Notes: generated from the letters alone by a model not told the origin. A stretch of DNA of 64,000 bases from Enterobacter vonholyi (GCF_008364555.1 NZ_VTUC01000006.1:1-64000); one strand, 5' to 3'; shown: positions 31,980 to 43,208, numbered from the stretch's first letter. Numbers and translations are program-made.

Positions 31980-33338
31980 ATGAGTAAAGTCATCGCTTCA
32001 CTTGAAAAGGTACTCCTTCCTTTTGCTGTTAAAATAGGAAAGCAGCCTCACGTTAATGCCATCAAAAACGGCTTTATTAAATTAATGCCGTTGACGCTGG
32101 CCGGGGCCATGTTCGTTTTAATTAACAACGTTTTTCTGAGCTTTGGTGAAGGTTCCTTCTTTTATTCATTAGGAATTCGGTTAGACGCTTCTACTATTGA
32201 AACCCTTAATGGTTTTAAAGCCATCGGCGGCAACGTCTATAACGGTACGTTGGGGATTATGTCGCTGATGGCGCCTTTCTTTATTGGGATGGCACTGGCA
32301 GAAGAGCGTAAGGTGGATCCGCTGGCCGCCGGGTTATTATCCGTCGCCGCCTTTATGACCGTAACGCCATACAGCGTGGGTGAAGCCTATGCCGTTGGCG
32401 CCAACTGGCTGGGCGGGGCCAACATCATCTCCGGTATTGTTATCGGCCTGGTGGTGGCAGAGATGTTCACCTTTATTATCCGCCGCAACTGGGTTATCCG
32501 CCTGCCGGATAGCGTACCGGCTTCTGTTTCTCGTTCATTTTCCGCGTTGATTCCGGGCTTCATTATTCTCTCCATCATGGGGATTATCGCCTGGGCGCTC
32601 TCCCACTGGGGCACAAACTTCCACCAGATCATCATGGACTCTATCTCTACGCCGCTGGCGTCGATGGGTGGCGTGGTCGGTTGGGCGTATGTGATTTTCA
32701 CCTCTCTGCTGTGGTTCTTTGGCGTGCATGGTTCACTGGCACTGGCCGCGCTGGACAGCGGAATTATGACCCCATGGGCACTGGAAAACGTTGCGCTTTA
32801 CCAACAGTACGGCTCCGTTGACGCGGCGCTGGCAGCGGGTAAAACCTTCCATGTGTGGGCGAAGCCGATGCTTGACTCCTATATCTTCCTGGGCGGTACC
32901 GGGGCGACCTTGGGTCTGATCATCGCGGTCTTTATTGTCTCTCGCCGTGCTGACTACCGTCAGGTCGCGAAGCTGGCGCTGCCATCAGGCATCTTCCAGA
33001 TTAACGAACCGATTCTGTTCGGTCTGCCAATCATCATGAACCCGGTAATGTTCATTCCGTTCATCCTGATTCAGCCGCTGCTGGCCGCTATCACCCTGAC
33101 GGCGTATTACATGGGCATCATTCCACCGGTCACCAACATTGCGCCGTGGACCATGCCGGCGGGTCTGGGCGCCTTCTTCAACACCAACGGCAGCGTCGCG
33201 GCCTTCCTGCTGGCGATATTCAACCTCGGGGTTGCCACCCTGCTGTACATGCCGTTCGTGGCGATTGCGAACAAAGCCGCCACCATCATTGATGAAGAAG
33301 AGAGCGAAGAGGATATTGCCCTCTCACTGAAATTCTAA
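31980..33338 (+). CDS. chbC: PTS N,N'-diacetylchitobiose-specific EIIC permease
   Basis: Membrane channel of the chitobiose PTS, 452 residues, same as E. coli. It has about ten hydrophobic segments and the EIIC lactose/cellobiose-family signatures [14 protein letters not shown] and [17 protein letters not shown], the latter forming part of the sugar site. It works with ChbB and ChbA to import and phosphorylate chitobiose. Confidence 0.97.
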   Translation: MSKVIASLEKVLLPFAVKIGKQPHVNAIKNGFIKLMPLTLAGAMFVLINNVFLSFGEGSFFYSLGIRLDASTIETLNGFKAIGGNVYNGTLGIMSLMAPFFIGMALAEERKVDPLAAGLLSVAAFMTVTPYSVGEAYAVGANWLGGANIISGIVIGLVVAEMFTFIIRRNWVIRLPDSVPASVSRSFSALIPGFIILSIMGIIAWALSHWGTNFHQIIMDSISTPLASMGGVVGWAYVIFTSLLWFFGVHGSLALAALDSGIMTPWALENVALYQQYGSVDAALAAGKTFHVWAKPMLDSYIFLGGTGATLGLIIAVFIVSRRADYRQVAKLALPSGIFQINEPILFGLPIIMNPVMFIPFILIQPLLAAITLTAYYMGIIPPVTNIAPWTMPAGLGAFFNTNGSVAAFLLAIFNLGVATLLYMPFVAIANKAATIIDEEESEEDIALSLKF

Positions 33339-33385
33339 GATTGACCGGCGCGGGGAAACCCGCGCCAGCCACAAGGAGCTTAAAC

Positions 33386-33733
33386 ATGTTAGATTTGGAT
33401 AGTATTGTCGCAGACGAAGCCGTTGAGAACGATCTCGAAGAAGTGGTGATGGGGCTTATCATCAACTCCGGGCAGGCCCGCAGCCTGGCCTATGGCGCAC
33501 TGAAGCAGGCCAAGCAGGGGGATTTCGCCGCGGCAAAAACCATGATGGAACAGTCCCGCACGGCGCTTAACGAAGCGCATCTGGTGCAAACAAAGCTGAT
33601 TGAAAGCGATCAGGGCGAAGGAAAGATGAAGGTCAGCCTGGTGCTGGTTCACGCGCAGGATCACCTGATGACCTCGATGCTGGCGCGTGAGCTGGTGTCG
33701 GAGCTCATTGAGCTTCACGAAAAGATGCAGTAA
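33386..33733 (+). CDS. chbA: PTS N,N'-diacetylchitobiose-specific EIIA component
   Basis: Cytosolic phosphocarrier that takes phosphate from HPr on a histidine and passes it to ChbB. It has 115 residues in the lactose/cellobiose EIIA three-helix fold. The phosphorylated histidine is His89 in LVHAQDHL. ATG 33386 follows AAGGAG and gives the E. coli length; the frame's extra 15 N-terminal codons fall in the chbC-chbA spacer. Confidence 0.96.
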   Translation: MLDLDSIVADEAVENDLEEVVMGLIINSGQARSLAYGALKQAKQGDFAAAKTMMEQSRTALNEAHLVQTKLIESDQGEGKMKVSLVLVHAQDHLMTSMLARELVSELIELHEKMQ

Positions 33734-33762
33734 GTCAGACTGAGTAGCAGGAGGTCAGCACG

Positions 33763-34581
33763 ATGGAAATCAAAACCGCGCTTGAACAGCAGCTGTTTAA
33801 CGGCAAAAATTTTCACGTGGTTATCTACAACAAAACGGAGAGCGCCAGCGGTCTGCACCAGCATGACTACTACGAGTTCACGATTGTTCTGACCGGTCGC
33901 TACTACCAGGAGATCAACGGTAAGCGTGTCCTGCTTGAACGAGGGGATTTTGTCTTCCTGCCGATGGGGTCTTATCACCAGAGCTTTTACGAATTTGGTG
34001 CCACCCGTATTCTGAACGTGGGCGTCAGCAGACGATTCTTCGAGAAGCACTATCTGCCGCTGGTACCGTTCTGCTTTGTGGCCTCTCAGGTCTATCGGGT
34101 CAAAAACGAGTTCATGACCTGGATTGAAACGGTTATCGCCTCGCTTAACTTCCGCGACAATGAATTTGATGAGTTTATTGAAACGGTGACCTTCTACGTG
34201 ATGAACCGGCTGCGCCACCATCGGGAAGAGCAGCAGGTAACGGATGATATTCCACAGTGGCTGCGCAGCACCGTTGAGCTGATGCACGATAAAGGCCAGT
34301 TCAGCGAAAATGCGCTGGAAAATATGGTCTCCCTGTCGGGGAAATCCCAGGAATATCTGACCCGCGCGACGCAGCGCTATTATCGTAAAACGCCCGTGCA
34401 AATTATTAATGAAATCCGCATTAATTTTGCTAAAAAACAGCTGGAAATTACCAACTATTCTGTCACCGATATTGCATACGAGTCAGGATACAGCAGCCCC
34501 AGCCTGTTTATTAAAACCTTTAAGAAATTGACGTCATTCACACCGAACAGTTACCGGAAAAATTTAACGGTAATTAATTAA
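33763..34581 (+). CDS. chbR: AraC-family regulator of the chitobiose operon ChbR
   Basis: Dual regulator that represses chb without chitobiose and activates it when monoacetyl chitobiose-6-phosphate is present. It has an N-terminal cupin domain ([18 protein letters not shown]) for the inducer and a C-terminal AraC pair of helix-turn-helices ([23 protein letters not shown]). It has 272 residues, 8 fewer than E. coli. It is encoded inside the operon it controls, between the transport and hydrolase genes. Confidence 0.96.
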   Translation: MEIKTALEQQLFNGKNFHVVIYNKTESASGLHQHDYYEFTIVLTGRYYQEINGKRVLLERGDFVFLPMGSYHQSFYEFGATRILNVGVSRRFFEKHYLPLVPFCFVASQVYRVKNEFMTWIETVIASLNFRDNEFDEFIETVTFYVMNRLRHHREEQQVTDDIPQWLRSTVELMHDKGQFSENALENMVSLSGKSQEYLTRATQRYYRKTPVQIINEIRINFAKKQLEITNYSVTDIAYESGYSSPSLFIKTFKKLTSFTPNSYRKNLTVIN

Positions 34582-34690
34582 CTGTCGGCGGATTACCCGC
34601 CACGAATATTGCTTTAATGGCTTGCCCAAATAGCGGGAAGAGCACGCTATACCTTGCAGGCGATTAACCTGATACGCTAAGGGAGATATT

Positions 34691-36079
34691 ATGCAGAAGA
34701 AATTAAAAGTCGTAACCATTGGTGGCGGCAGCAGCTATACCCCGGAATTACTGGAAGGCTTTCTGAAACGTTATCATGAATTACCGGTCAGCGAATTATG
34801 GCTGGTGGACGTTGAGGAAGGTCAGGAAAAACTGAATATTATTTTCGACCTGTGCAAGCGCATGGTGGAAAAAGCCGGCGTGCCTCTGGCCGTGCATAAA
34901 ACCCTGGACCGTCGTCTGGCGCTGAAAGATGCGGATTTCGTGACTACCCAGCTGCGCGTCGGCCAGCTGAAAGCGCGTGAGCTGGACGAACGTATTCCCC
35001 TGAGCCACGGCTATCTCGGGCAGGAGACCAACGGCGCGGGCGGCCTTTTTAAAGGCCTGCGTACCATCCCGGTCATTTTCGACATCGTCAATGACGTGCA
35101 GGAGATCTGCCCGAACGCGTGGGTGATTAACTTCACCAACCCGGCCGGGATGGTGACCGAGGCGGTCTATCGGCATACGAACTTCAAACGTTTTATCGGC
35201 GTCTGTAATATTCCGATCGGCATGAAGATGTTCATCCGCGACGTGCTGGAGCTGACCGACAGCGACGACCTCTCCATCGATTTGTTCGGCCTGAACCACA
35301 TGGTGTTCATTAAAGACGTTATCGTGAACGGTAAATCACGGTTTGCCGAACTGCTGGACGGCGTGGCTTCCGGTCGCCTGACGGCGGCATCGGTGAAAAA
35401 CATCTTTGACCTGCCGTTTAGCGAAGGGTTGATCCGCTCGCTGAATCTGCTGCCTTGCTCGTATTTGCTTTACTACTTCAAGCAGAAAGAGATGCTGGCC
35501 ATCGAAATGGGCGAGTACTATAAGGGCGGCGCGCGTGCGCAGATCGTTCAGAAGGTCGAGAAGCAGCTGTTCGATTTGTATAAAGATCCGAACCTGAACG
35601 TCAAACCGAAAGAGCTGGAGCAGCGCGGCGGGGCCTACTACTCCGATGCGGCGTGCGAAGTGATCAACGCCATCTACAACGACAAGCAGGCGGAGCACTA
35701 TGTGAATGTGCCGCATCATGGACATATCGACAATATTCCGGCTGACTGGGCGGTTGAGATGACCTGCATCCTGGGGCGCGAGGGTGCTAAACCGCATCCC
35801 CGTATCACCCGCTTCGATGACAAGGTCATGGGCCTGATTCATACCATCAAAGGCTTTGAAGTGGCGGCAAGCAATGCGGCGCTAAGCGGCGAACTCAATG
35901 ACGTGCTGCTGGCGTTGAACCTTAGCCCGCTGGTGCATTCCGACCGCGACGCGGAGCAGCTGGCCAGCGAGATGATCCTGGCGCATGAGAAATGGTTGCC
36001 AAACTTTGCCGCTACGATCGAGAAGCTGAAGTTCAAACAGCAAAAGAGGACGCACAATGGAAAACCTGCTGATCGTTAA
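34691..36079 (+). CDS. chbF: 6-phospho-beta-glucosidase (chitobiose-6-phosphate hydrolase) ChbF
   Basis: Glycoside hydrolase family 4 enzyme that needs NAD and a divalent metal and cleaves deacetylated chitobiose-6-phosphate. The N-terminal NAD motif [16 protein letters not shown] and the metal-ligand regions GVCNIPIGM and GLNHMVF are present. It has 462 residues, about 12 more than E. coli because the C-terminal tail is extended. The last 23 bases overlap the start of chbG, so translation is coupled. Confidence 0.95.
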   Translation: MQKKLKVVTIGGGSSYTPELLEGFLKRYHELPVSELWLVDVEEGQEKLNIIFDLCKRMVEKAGVPLAVHKTLDRRLALKDADFVTTQLRVGQLKARELDERIPLSHGYLGQETNGAGGLFKGLRTIPVIFDIVNDVQEICPNAWVINFTNPAGMVTEAVYRHTNFKRFIGVCNIPIGMKMFIRDVLELTDSDDLSIDLFGLNHMVFIKDVIVNGKSRFAELLDGVASGRLTAASVKNIFDLPFSEGLIRSLNLLPCSYLLYYFKQKEMLAIEMGEYYKGGARAQIVQKVEKQLFDLYKDPNLNVKPKELEQRGGAYYSDAACEVINAIYNDKQAEHYVNVPHHGHIDNIPADWAVEMTCILGREGAKPHPRITRFDDKVMGLIHTIKGFEVAASNAALSGELNDVLLALNLSPLVHSDRDAEQLASEMILAHEKWLPNFAATIEKLKFKQQKRTHNGKPADR

Positions 36080-36806
36080 TGCTGATGATTTTGGCCTCTC
36101 GAAAGGCCAGAACTACGGCATTATTGAAGCCTGTCGCCGGGGTGTGGTGACCTCTACCACGGCGCTGGTTAATGGTGAGGCGGTTGAACACGCGGCGCAG
36201 CTGAGCCGCGAGGTGCCTGAGCTGGGCGTCGGCATGCATTTTGTACTGACGCTCGGGATGCCGCTTTCTCCAATGCCGGGCCTGACGCGCGACGGCCAGC
36301 TGGGCAAATGGATTTGGGAACTGGCGGAGCAGGGTGCTCTGCCGCTCGAAGAGATTGCCCGCGAGCTGGAGAGTCAGTTCAACCGCTTTGTTGATGTGTT
36401 TGGTAGGGCGCCGACGCACATCGATAGCCATCACCACGTGCATATGATCCCGGCGATTTTCCCGATTGTCGCTGATTTCGCAAAGCGCAACGGCGTCGCG
36501 ATGCGCGTGGATCGGGAGGTGCGCGGATTGCCGGACTGCGCTGTCACCACCACTGAGGGATTCAGCAGCGCATTTTACGGAGAAGAGATCAGCGACGCGC
36601 TGTTCCTGACGGTGCTGGATGATTCCGCCGCGCGAGGGGAACGGTCGCTGGAGGTCATGGCGCATCCTGCCTTTGTCGATAACACCGTGCATAAAAGCGC
36701 CTACTGCTGGCCGCGCTTGGCGGAGCTGGATGTCCTGACGTCGCCGTTGTTGAAATACGCGATTGCCGAGCGAGGGTATCGTTTGGGGACGTTCGGGGAT
36801 CTTTGA
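36057..36806 (+). CDS. chbG: Chitooligosaccharide deacetylase ChbG
   Basis: YdjC/ChbG-family metal-dependent deacetylase that removes one acetyl group from chitobiose-6-phosphate; its product is the inducer for ChbR and substrate for ChbF. It has 249 residues as in E. coli. Metal and catalytic residues are in [12 protein letters not shown] (near 8-19) and [11 protein letters not shown] (near 120-130). It is the last gene of the operon. Confidence 0.96.
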   Translation: MENLLIVNADDFGLSKGQNYGIIEACRRGVVTSTTALVNGEAVEHAAQLSREVPELGVGMHFVLTLGMPLSPMPGLTRDGQLGKWIWELAEQGALPLEEIARELESQFNRFVDVFGRAPTHIDSHHHVHMIPAIFPIVADFAKRNGVAMRVDREVRGLPDCAVTTTEGFSSAFYGEEISDALFLTVLDDSAARGERSLEVMAHPAFVDNTVHKSAYCWPRLAELDVLTSPLLKYAIAERGYRLGTFGDL

Positions 36807-36811
36807 AATAA

Positions 36812-36890
36812 AGCCCGGTGGCGGCTTTGCCTTACCGGGCCTACAAAACCAATCGAATGTAGGCCGGGTAAGCGCAAGCGCCACCCGGCT
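36812..36890. repeat. Inverted pair of REP elements (BIME) between chbG and katE
   Basis: A first REP (GCCCGGTGGCGGCTTTGCC...) at 36812-36843 and a second in opposite orientation at 36859-36890 (TAGGCCGGGTAAGCGCAAGC...) are separated by 15 bases. The second hairpin is followed by TTTTTT on the plus strand and could terminate chb transcription. The pair lies between the convergent ends of chbG and katE. Confidence 0.85.
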
Positions 36891-36893
36891 TTT

Positions 36894-39143
36894 TTACGCC
36901 GGTATCTGGTCAATCTTGCTGCTTCGCGACCAGACTCGGTGCGCGGCGAGCAAATCAAACAGCTTCGTCATAAAGGCATCGTCAACGTTATCTCCCTCGA
37001 CAATGCCGTCCTCACCCTGATCGGCTACCTTCAGCTGCGCCTTAAACTGTCGCGCGTCGCCGGACAGCGCGATCGGCTTCAGGTGCTTATAGGCTTCCAG
37101 CAGATAATAGACGGCGTCGCCATTGGTCAGCAGGCTGGCAATATCCCCGCCCGGCACAATTACCGCATCGACGGTCAGCGATGGCGCACCGGCAAAGGTC
37201 GCCGCGACCGGCAGCACAGAACCATCGTCGGCCGTCACTTCACCCATGCGGGAATAGAGCAGTTTGGCATGCACGCCCTGGGTTTTAAGCGCCTGCATAA
37301 TTCCCAGCACGTCGCTGGCGCGGGTTTTGTCGTTCAGCAGAACGGCGACCACGCGGCCTTTAATCGAGCCGCCCGGCACCGCATACAGGCTCAGAGACGG
37401 ATCTTTCTTCACCCCGTTAACCTCTTTCGGCGGGGCAAGATTGCGCTGCTCGTCGGTCAGCGTAATGCCCAGGTTATCCGCAACGCTCTGGGCTAGCTGA
37501 ATATCAATATGCGCCAGCTGATCGACTACCCGCTCGCGGATGTAGGTGCGCACCACTTTGCTCAGCTCAAAGCTGAAGCCGCCGATGATGTGCTGTTGCT
37601 CAATCGGCGTCTGGCTGTTCCAGAACAGGCGAGGGTGGGCGTAATATTCGCCGAACGAGGGGCTACGCTCGCGAATTTTGTTGCCATCGATACGCTCCTG
37701 GTAGGATTCGAAGCCACCGCGTTTCGGCCCGGGAGGGGTTTCACGCGGCCAGTTATCGTTGATGGAGTTCGGCTCATAGTTAGCCGGATTGGTATCAATA
37801 TCCTGACGGTGCATACCGTCGCGCTGGAAGTTGTGGTACGGGCATGTTGGGCGGTTAATCGGAATTTCGTGGAAGTTCGGCCCGCCAAGACGGCTGATCT
37901 GCGTATCGGTGTACGAGAACAAACGACCCTGCAAAAGCGGATCGTTGGTGAAGTCCAGTCCCGGCACGATATGCCCCGGGTGGAACGCGGCCTGCTCGTT
38001 TTCGGCAAAGAAGTTATCCGGGTTGCGGTTGAGCACCATTTTACCTACCAGCTGCACCGGTACCAGCTCTTCAGGGATCAGCTTCGTCGGGTCCAGAAGA
38101 TCGAAATCGAACTTAAATTCGTCCTCTTCCGGAATGAGCTGCAGACCCAGCTCGTACTCCGGGAAGTCGCCCGCTTCAATGGACTCCCACAGCTCGCGGC
38201 GATGGAAGTCTGGATCGCGCCCGGTCAGCTTCTGCGCCTCGTCCCATACCAGCGAGGCTTTACCCGCCACCGGCTTCCAGTGGAAACGGACAAACGTGGC
38301 TTTCCCCTCGGCGTTGATCATCCGGAAGGTGTGGATGCCAAACCCTTCCATAGTGCGGTAGCTGCGGGGGATGCCTCGGTCTGACATCGCCCACATCACG
38401 TTGTGTAAGGTTTCAGGCTGCAGGGAGACATAGTCCCAGAAGGTGTCGTGCGCGCTTTGTCCCTGCGGTATGGCCCAGTGGGGCTCCGGTTTTACCGCAT
38501 GGACAAAGTCAGGAAATTTATGCGCATCCTGAATGAAGAACACCGGGGTGTTGTTGCCGACCAGATCGAAAATCCCCTCTTCGGTATAAAACTTGGTGGC
38601 AAAGCCGCGGATATCCCGGACGGTATCTGCCGACCCCGCACCGCCCTGCACGGTGGAGAAACGCACAAACACCGGGGTGATTTTATCCGGGTCGGAGAGG
38701 AAATCCGCTTTAGTGATCGCTTTCAGACTCTTATAGGGCTGGAAGTAGCCGTGCGCAGCGGAACCGCGCGCGTGGACAATACGTTCCGGTATCCGCTCGT
38801 GGTCGAAGTGGGTAATTTTTTCCCGCAGGATAAAGTCTTCCAGCAGGGTAGGCCCGCGCGCGCCTGCGCGAAGGGAGTTCTGATCGTCAGCAATGCGTAC
38901 GCCCTGATTGGTGGTGAGCGCAAAACCTTCGCCGCCTTTACGGTGTGGCTCAAGAGATTTCAGCTTCTCGTTTCCCGTATCCGGCGATTTCATGCTTCCC
39001 GGTGCGGTAGGCTGTTCTCCCGGCGCGGAAGGGCCAGGCGAGGGGCGGTGAGAGCCGTCAGCAGGGGCGAGAGAGTCCATACCCGGTTGAGATTCTTCAG
39101 TGCCATGAATCGGTGATTGATGTGTTTTATCTTTGTTCGACAT
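36894..39143 (-). CDS. katE: Catalase HPII
   Basis: Large-subunit monofunctional haem catalase of the stationary phase, breaking down hydrogen peroxide. It has 749 residues (753 in E. coli): a long polar N-terminal extension rich in Pro and Ser, then the catalase barrel with catalytic His124 in [14 protein letters not shown] and Asn in [11 protein letters not shown]. The haem-ligand tyrosine is in RLFSYTDTQ and is followed by the flavodoxin-like C-terminal domain. The start codon follows GGAGAAG. A sigma-S-like promoter lies just upstream. Confidence 0.97.
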   Translation of the reverse strand: MSNKDKTHQSPIHGTEESQPGMDSLAPADGSHRPSPGPSAPGEQPTAPGSMKSPDTGNEKLKSLEPHRKGGEGFALTTNQGVRIADDQNSLRAGARGPTLLEDFILREKITHFDHERIPERIVHARGSAAHGYFQPYKSLKAITKADFLSDPDKITPVFVRFSTVQGGAGSADTVRDIRGFATKFYTEEGIFDLVGNNTPVFFIQDAHKFPDFVHAVKPEPHWAIPQGQSAHDTFWDYVSLQPETLHNVMWAMSDRGIPRSYRTMEGFGIHTFRMINAEGKATFVRFHWKPVAGKASLVWDEAQKLTGRDPDFHRRELWESIEAGDFPEYELGLQLIPEEDEFKFDFDLLDPTKLIPEELVPVQLVGKMVLNRNPDNFFAENEQAAFHPGHIVPGLDFTNDPLLQGRLFSYTDTQISRLGGPNFHEIPINRPTCPYHNFQRDGMHRQDIDTNPANYEPNSINDNWPRETPPGPKRGGFESYQERIDGNKIRERSPSFGEYYAHPRLFWNSQTPIEQQHIIGGFSFELSKVVRTYIRERVVDQLAHIDIQLAQSVADNLGITLTDEQRNLAPPKEVNGVKKDPSLSLYAVPGGSIKGRVVAVLLNDKTRASDVLGIMQALKTQGVHAKLLYSRMGEVTADDGSVLPVAATFAGAPSLTVDAVIVPGGDIASLLTNGDAVYYLLEAYKHLKPIALSGDARQFKAQLKVADQGEDGIVEGDNVDDAFMTKLFDLLAAHRVWSRSSKIDQIPA

Positions 39144-39179
39144 TGCACGCTTCTCCTTTATCCATTGCTAAAAACCCTA

Positions 39180-39190
39180 TTAAGGATAGA
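39180..39190 (-). promoter_or_regulatory. Sigma-S type -10 element of katE
   Basis: TCTATCCTTAA on the minus strand matches 10 of 11 positions of the extended sigma-S -10 consensus KCTAYRCTTAA. It lies 37 bases before the katE start. E. coli katE is a classic RpoS-dependent gene. Confidence 0.55.
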
Positions 39191-39346
39191 ACAATGTCGC
39201 GACATGGTTCGCTAACTAAGAGTTTTCACATGACGTGATTAACGAAAGGAGCCCTCTCACCCACTCGGAGCGCGACGGAAGGCAGCAGGATCGGCTATCA
39301 TAGAGTTTTCCTGCTTCAAGAATTTGCTTTAGTGAACCAGTCGCTT

Positions 39347-39586
39347 ATGAAACCTCTTCGTCAACAAAACCGCCAGGTTATTAGCTATGTGCCCCGCGTT
39401 GAGCCCGCGCCGCCTGACCATGCCCTGAAAGTGGAGGGTTTTCGCGATGTCTGGCTGCTGCGGGGGAAATACGTGGCCTTTGTGCTGATCGGCGAACATT
39501 TCCGTCGCTCACCCACCTTTACGGTGCCAGAGTCAGCGCAGCGGTGGGCGATGCAGATCCGCCAGGATGAAGAGGTTGAGGAATAG
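39347..39586 (+). CDS. cedA: Cell division activator CedA
   Basis: Small DNA-binding protein of 79 residues, reported in E. coli to relieve division block from DnaA overinitiation and to bind RNA polymerase. The KPLRQQNRQVISYVPRVEP N-terminus and FRDVWLLRGKYVAFV core are conserved. ATG 39347 is chosen to match the E. coli family start; a GTG 15 bases upstream (39332) is in frame. It is divergent from katE. Confidence 0.9.
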   Translation: MKPLRQQNRQVISYVPRVEPAPPDHALKVEGFRDVWLLRGKYVAFVLIGEHFRRSPTFTVPESAQRWAMQIRQDEEVEE

Positions 39587-39593
39587 CAGCCAT

Positions 39594-39622
39594 AAAAAAA
39601 ACCGCCATCAGGCGGTTTTTTT
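39594..39622. terminator. Shared bidirectional terminator of cedA and tcyP
   Basis: AAAAAAACCGCC-ATCA-GGCGGTTTTTTT lies between the two convergent stops, with seven A and seven T on its sides. Confidence 0.85.
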
Positions 39623-39636
39623 ATTTCAGACGGCGA

Positions 39637-41028
39637 TTAACGGTGCGCCAGCTCGGCGTCGTCTTCACTTTCCAGAATCGCCTTGTCTGTCTGCTTCAGC
39701 CACTGGCTGGTCAGCGTGCCGGCGGTCATGGAGCCGCTCACGTTCAGCGCGGTACGACCCATGTCGATCAACGGTTCAACGGAGATCAGCAGGGCGACCA
39801 GCGTCACGGGCAGACCCAGCGCAGGCAGCACAATCAGCGCGGCGAAGGTTGCGCCACCGCCAACACCCGCAACGCCTGCGGAGCTTACGGTAACAATCCC
39901 GACCAGCGTGGCGATCCAGACCGGATCAAGTGGGTTGATGCCGACTGTAGGAGCAACCATCACCGCCAGCATCGCCGGGTAAAGACCCGCACATCCGTTC
40001 TGACCAATGGTAGCACCAAAGGAGGCAGAGAAGCTGGCGATGGATTCAGGCACGCCCAGACGACGGGTCTGCGCTTCCACGTTCAGCGGGATAGACGCGG
40101 CGCTGGAGCGGCTGGTGAAGGCAAAGGTCAGTACCGGCCAGACTTTACGGAAGTACTTCAGCGGGCTGACGCCGTTCACGCCCAGCAGGATGCCGTGCAC
40201 CACGAACATAATGCCCAGGCCCAGATAAGAGGCGACAACGAAGCTGCCCAGCTTAATGATGTCCTGCAGGTTAGAGCCGGCAACCACTTTGGTCATCAGC
40301 GCCAGCACGCCGTAGGGGGTGAGCTGCATGACCAGACGAACCAGCTTCATCACCCAGCTTTGCAGGGTGTCAATCGCGGTCAGCACGCGTTCGCCTTTTG
40401 GCGCGTCGTCTTTCAGCAGCTTCAGCGCCGCTACGCCCAGGAACGCGGCGAAAATAACCACGCTGATGATCGAGGTTGGGCTCGCACCGGTCAGGTCTGC
40501 AAACGGGTTCTTCGGAATGAAGGAGAGCACCATCTGCGGCACGGTCAGGTCAGCCACTTTTCCAACGTAGTTGGTCTGAATCGCGGTCAGACGCGCCGTT
40601 TCAGCGGTACCCTGAACCAGACCTTCTGCGGTCAGGCCAAACAGGTTAGTGACCAGCACACCCACCAGCGCGGCAATCAGCGTGGTGAACAGCAGCGTGC
40701 CGATGGTCAGGAAACTGATTTTTCCCAACTGGGTCGCGTTATGCAGGCGGGCAACGGCGCTCAGAATAGAGGCGAACACCAGCGGCATAACGATCATCTG
40801 CAGCAGCTGGACATAGCCGTTACCGACGATGTTGAACCACTGAATGGAATCTTTAAGAACTGGATTATCGGAGCCATAAATTGCCTGTAATGCCAGACCA
40901 AATACGACACCCATGGCCAGACCAACCAGCACCTTTTTCGCCAGGCTCCACTGTTTGTGGCGCGCCTGCGCGAGAAGCAATAGCAATACAACGAACACAA
41001 CGACGTTCGCGATGAGTGGAAAATTCAT
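39637..41028 (-). CDS. tcyP: L-cystine/sodium symporter TcyP
   Basis: Inner-membrane cystine importer of the dicarboxylate/amino acid:cation symporter family, 463 residues as in E. coli. Eight or so transmembrane segments and two re-entrant loops are expected; the serine-rich [15 protein letters not shown] and the [17 protein letters not shown] region belong to the transport core. It is preceded by GGAGAACGG. In E. coli it is CysB-activated; no site is assigned here. Confidence 0.96.
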   Translation of the reverse strand: MNFPLIANVVVFVVLLLLLAQARHKQWSLAKKVLVGLAMGVVFGLALQAIYGSDNPVLKDSIQWFNIVGNGYVQLLQMIVMPLVFASILSAVARLHNATQLGKISFLTIGTLLFTTLIAALVGVLVTNLFGLTAEGLVQGTAETARLTAIQTNYVGKVADLTVPQMVLSFIPKNPFADLTGASPTSIISVVIFAAFLGVAALKLLKDDAPKGERVLTAIDTLQSWVMKLVRLVMQLTPYGVLALMTKVVAGSNLQDIIKLGSFVVASYLGLGIMFVVHGILLGVNGVSPLKYFRKVWPVLTFAFTSRSSAASIPLNVEAQTRRLGVPESIASFSASFGATIGQNGCAGLYPAMLAVMVAPTVGINPLDPVWIATLVGIVTVSSAGVAGVGGGATFAALIVLPALGLPVTLVALLISVEPLIDMGRTALNVSGSMTAGTLTSQWLKQTDKAILESEDDAELAHR

Positions 41029-41155
41029 CCCCGTTCTCCTGATTTATTATCGGGTCGGTTTATACCGATCCTGTTGGCGGAAGGTTAGCAGAAGTGTGAT
41101 GTAGCGCTTATATCCAAATGGAATGGGTTATGACAAATGGGATAATTTTGTTGGT

Positions 41156-41746
41156 TTACTGTTCAATCTGGTGATGAATAAAGCGATTGAACTGAAATTG
41201 CAGCGAATTAATCATCTGGGATGACCAGCGGACTGCACTGTTTTCGGGCAACGTTTGCGGCATCCAGACGGCGTAAGCAAACAGCGCCATGCACAATACC
41301 CGCTCAAGCTGGTTACCTTTTTGCGGCGCCAGGATGGGAAAACGGAAACGCCAGCGGCAGGGCCAAAGTAGCGGCACGCCCGCAGGCGTGAGCATATCGG
41401 CAAGGATATGGCTTAAATAGCCCAGCACCATCCCCTGAATGGCATCAGCGGGGACTATCCAGCTTTCGGGCACTTTTAAATAGAAAAGCGTCAGCAGGCC
41501 AAACACGGCCAGCAGGCTGTGCGTAAACCCCCGGTGGCCGAACGCGCGGGCGATGGGTTTAGATACCCACTTCAGGCGCTGTCCGAGGAAGGACTTGGGG
41601 TGGTCGATGTCGGGCAGCAGACAGGTCAATACGGCGGAAGGAACAATATGCCACCAGTCCCCCTGTGCCAGCACGGGGGTGAGCTCAGCGTTTTTGGCAA
41701 ATACCGCGCACGCGATTGAAAAAAGCAGGTGGCCTTCCGCCGTCAT
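41156..41746 (-). CDS. ydjM: LexA-regulated inner membrane metal-dependent hydrolase-family protein YdjM
   Basis: DUF457/YdjM-family membrane protein, 196 residues as in E. coli, with His/Asp metal-type motifs LLPDIDHPKS, GHRGFTHSLLA and LSHILADMLTPAGV separated by hydrophobic helices. The molecular role is unknown. ATG 41746 is chosen over a start 4 codons upstream because it matches the family and MTAEGHLLFS. Two SOS boxes lie just upstream. Confidence 0.93.
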   Translation of the reverse strand: MTAEGHLLFSIACAVFAKNAELTPVLAQGDWWHIVPSAVLTCLLPDIDHPKSFLGQRLKWVSKPIARAFGHRGFTHSLLAVFGLLTLFYLKVPESWIVPADAIQGMVLGYLSHILADMLTPAGVPLLWPCRWRFRFPILAPQKGNQLERVLCMALFAYAVWMPQTLPENSAVRWSSQMINSLQFQFNRFIHHQIEQ

Positions 41747-41762
41747 GATAAAACCCACAAAA

Positions 41763-41796
41763 CTGTCAATTCATACAGTATAGGGTTTTTATACAG
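41763..41796 (-). promoter_or_regulatory. Two LexA (SOS) boxes of ydjM
   Basis: Box 1, CTG-N10-CAG at 41763-41778 (CTGTATGAATTGACAG on the minus strand), is a full match. Box 2 at 41781-41796 keeps the CTGTATAAAAACC half but its far half is degenerate (CTA for CAG). The pair starts 16 bases before the ydjM ATG. E. coli ydjM likewise has two boxes. Confidence 0.8.
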
Positions 41797-41847
41797 TAGG
41801 CGGAAGAGGTGACGGTGTAACTGTTTGTCACAAACCGGAGGAGGGCG

Positions 41848-42519
41848 TTAACCGCCCTGCAGATGATGCGCCGTGAGTTCTGCCAGTGAATTTAGCTTCA
41901 CATCGGCGAGGGCAAACCGGGGATCGTGGCGGCCTTCTTCCGCAGGCACCACAATGGAGCGCATCCGCGCGGCTTTAGAGGCGACCATGCCGTTAACGGA
42001 GTCTTCCAGCGCAACGCAGTTGAGGGGATCCAGGCCGAGCTTAGCGGCGCAGTCCAGATAGACCTGCGGGTGCGGCTTGCTGTAAGGCAATTTTTCAGCG
42101 GACGCCAGCGCGTCGAAACTGTCGCGCAGTTCAAACATCGTGAGCACTTTTTCCAGCATATGCAGCGGTGAAGCCGAGGCCAGTCCGACCTTCAGCCCCT
42201 GGGCTTTACACAGCGCGACGGCCTCACGTACGCCGGGCAGCAGTGGTCTGTTCTCTTCCACCAGCGAAATGGCGCGGCTGATAATGCGCGCGGTCACTTC
42301 ATCACGACTTGGACCCACCCACGGCTGTTGGGCAAACCACAGGTCAACCACCATATCGATGCGCAGGCCAAGCGTATCGGGTAGTTCATTACGGCGGCTG
42401 ATATCCACGCCCAGGCTGGCCATAACGTCCAGTTCGGCGCGATCCCACAGCGGTTCGGAATCGATCAGTAATCCATCCATGTCAAAAATTGCGGCAAGAA
42501 TTTGGCGCGGTGTCGACAT
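41848..42519 (-). CDS. hxpB: Hexitol phosphatase B (HAD superfamily)
   Basis: HAD-type phosphatase (YniC) acting on 2-deoxyglucose-6-phosphate and hexitol phosphates. Motif I is IFDMDGLLIDS (12-22), motif II ASASPLHML and motif III KPHPQVYL with VALEDSVNG. It has 223 residues, 1 more than E. coli. The start is ATG 42519, with GGAG 8 bases upstream; a GTG one codon earlier is in frame. Confidence 0.95.
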   Translation of the reverse strand: MSTPRQILAAIFDMDGLLIDSEPLWDRAELDVMASLGVDISRRNELPDTLGLRIDMVVDLWFAQQPWVGPSRDEVTARIISRAISLVEENRPLLPGVREAVALCKAQGLKVGLASASPLHMLEKVLTMFELRDSFDALASAEKLPYSKPHPQVYLDCAAKLGLDPLNCVALEDSVNGMVASKAARMRSIVVPAEEGRHDPRFALADVKLNSLAELTAHHLQGG

Positions 42520-42667
42520 CACAACGTCTCCTTATCCAGGGTGTACGACAGACGATAAGTGCTAAGCACAATCTGCAATTTAGCATATTGCTTTTAAAGA
42601 GCGGGCGAAATTGATGACCAGCAGGTAGACTTAGGCACAAATAACGCGTCTTTATGAAGAGGAACTG

Positions 42668-43204
42668 ATGACGTATCAACAAGCTGGACGCATTGCGGTC
42701 TTAAAACGTATTGCAGGCTGGGTGATTTTTATTCCTGCCGTCATTTCTACGCTGATTTCTGTACTTAAATTTATGTACGACCACAGCGAAAAACAGCCGG
42801 GTATCAATGCGGTAATGCTTGATTTTGCGCATGTTATGATTGAGATGATGCGTTTCAATACGCCATTTTTGAATGTCTTCTGGTTTAACTCACCCACCCC
42901 GGATTTTCATCAACAGCTGAATATCGGCTTTTGGGTGATATACGCCCTGATCTTTGTCGCGCTGGCACTGCAGGCCTCTGGGGCGCGAATGAGCCGTCAG
43001 ACGCGCTTTTTACGCGAAGGCGTTGAGGATCAGTTGATTCTGGAGCAGGCCAAAGGCCCGGAAGGCATGAGTCGGGAGCAGATTGAATCCCGCATTGTTG
43101 TGCCGCGTCACACCATTTTCCTGCAAATTTTCCCGCTCTATATTCTTCCCGTGATTATCATTGTGGCGGGATATTTCTTCTTCTCACTGCTCGGTTTTCT
43201 GTAA
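42668..43204 (+). CDS. yniB: Inner membrane protein YniB
   Basis: A 178-residue membrane protein of unknown function. Hydrophobic segments lie at about 17-35, 90-106 and 153-175, and the middle loop is charged. Length and sequence follow E. coli YniB. GAGGAA precedes the start. It is divergent from hxpB and convergent with yniA. Confidence 0.92.
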   Translation: MTYQQAGRIAVLKRIAGWVIFIPAVISTLISVLKFMYDHSEKQPGINAVMLDFAHVMIEMMRFNTPFLNVFWFNSPTPDFHQQLNIGFWVIYALIFVALALQASGARMSRQTRFLREGVEDQLILEQAKGPEGMSREQIESRIVVPRHTIFLQIFPLYILPVIIIVAGYFFFSLLGFL

Positions 43205-43208
43205 GCGA

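Noticed and set aside
37509..38384. Long open frame (291 codons) opposite katE
   Set aside because: Antisense shadow of a GC-rich conserved gene; no ribosome site or family resemblance, and the katE frame is unmistakable.
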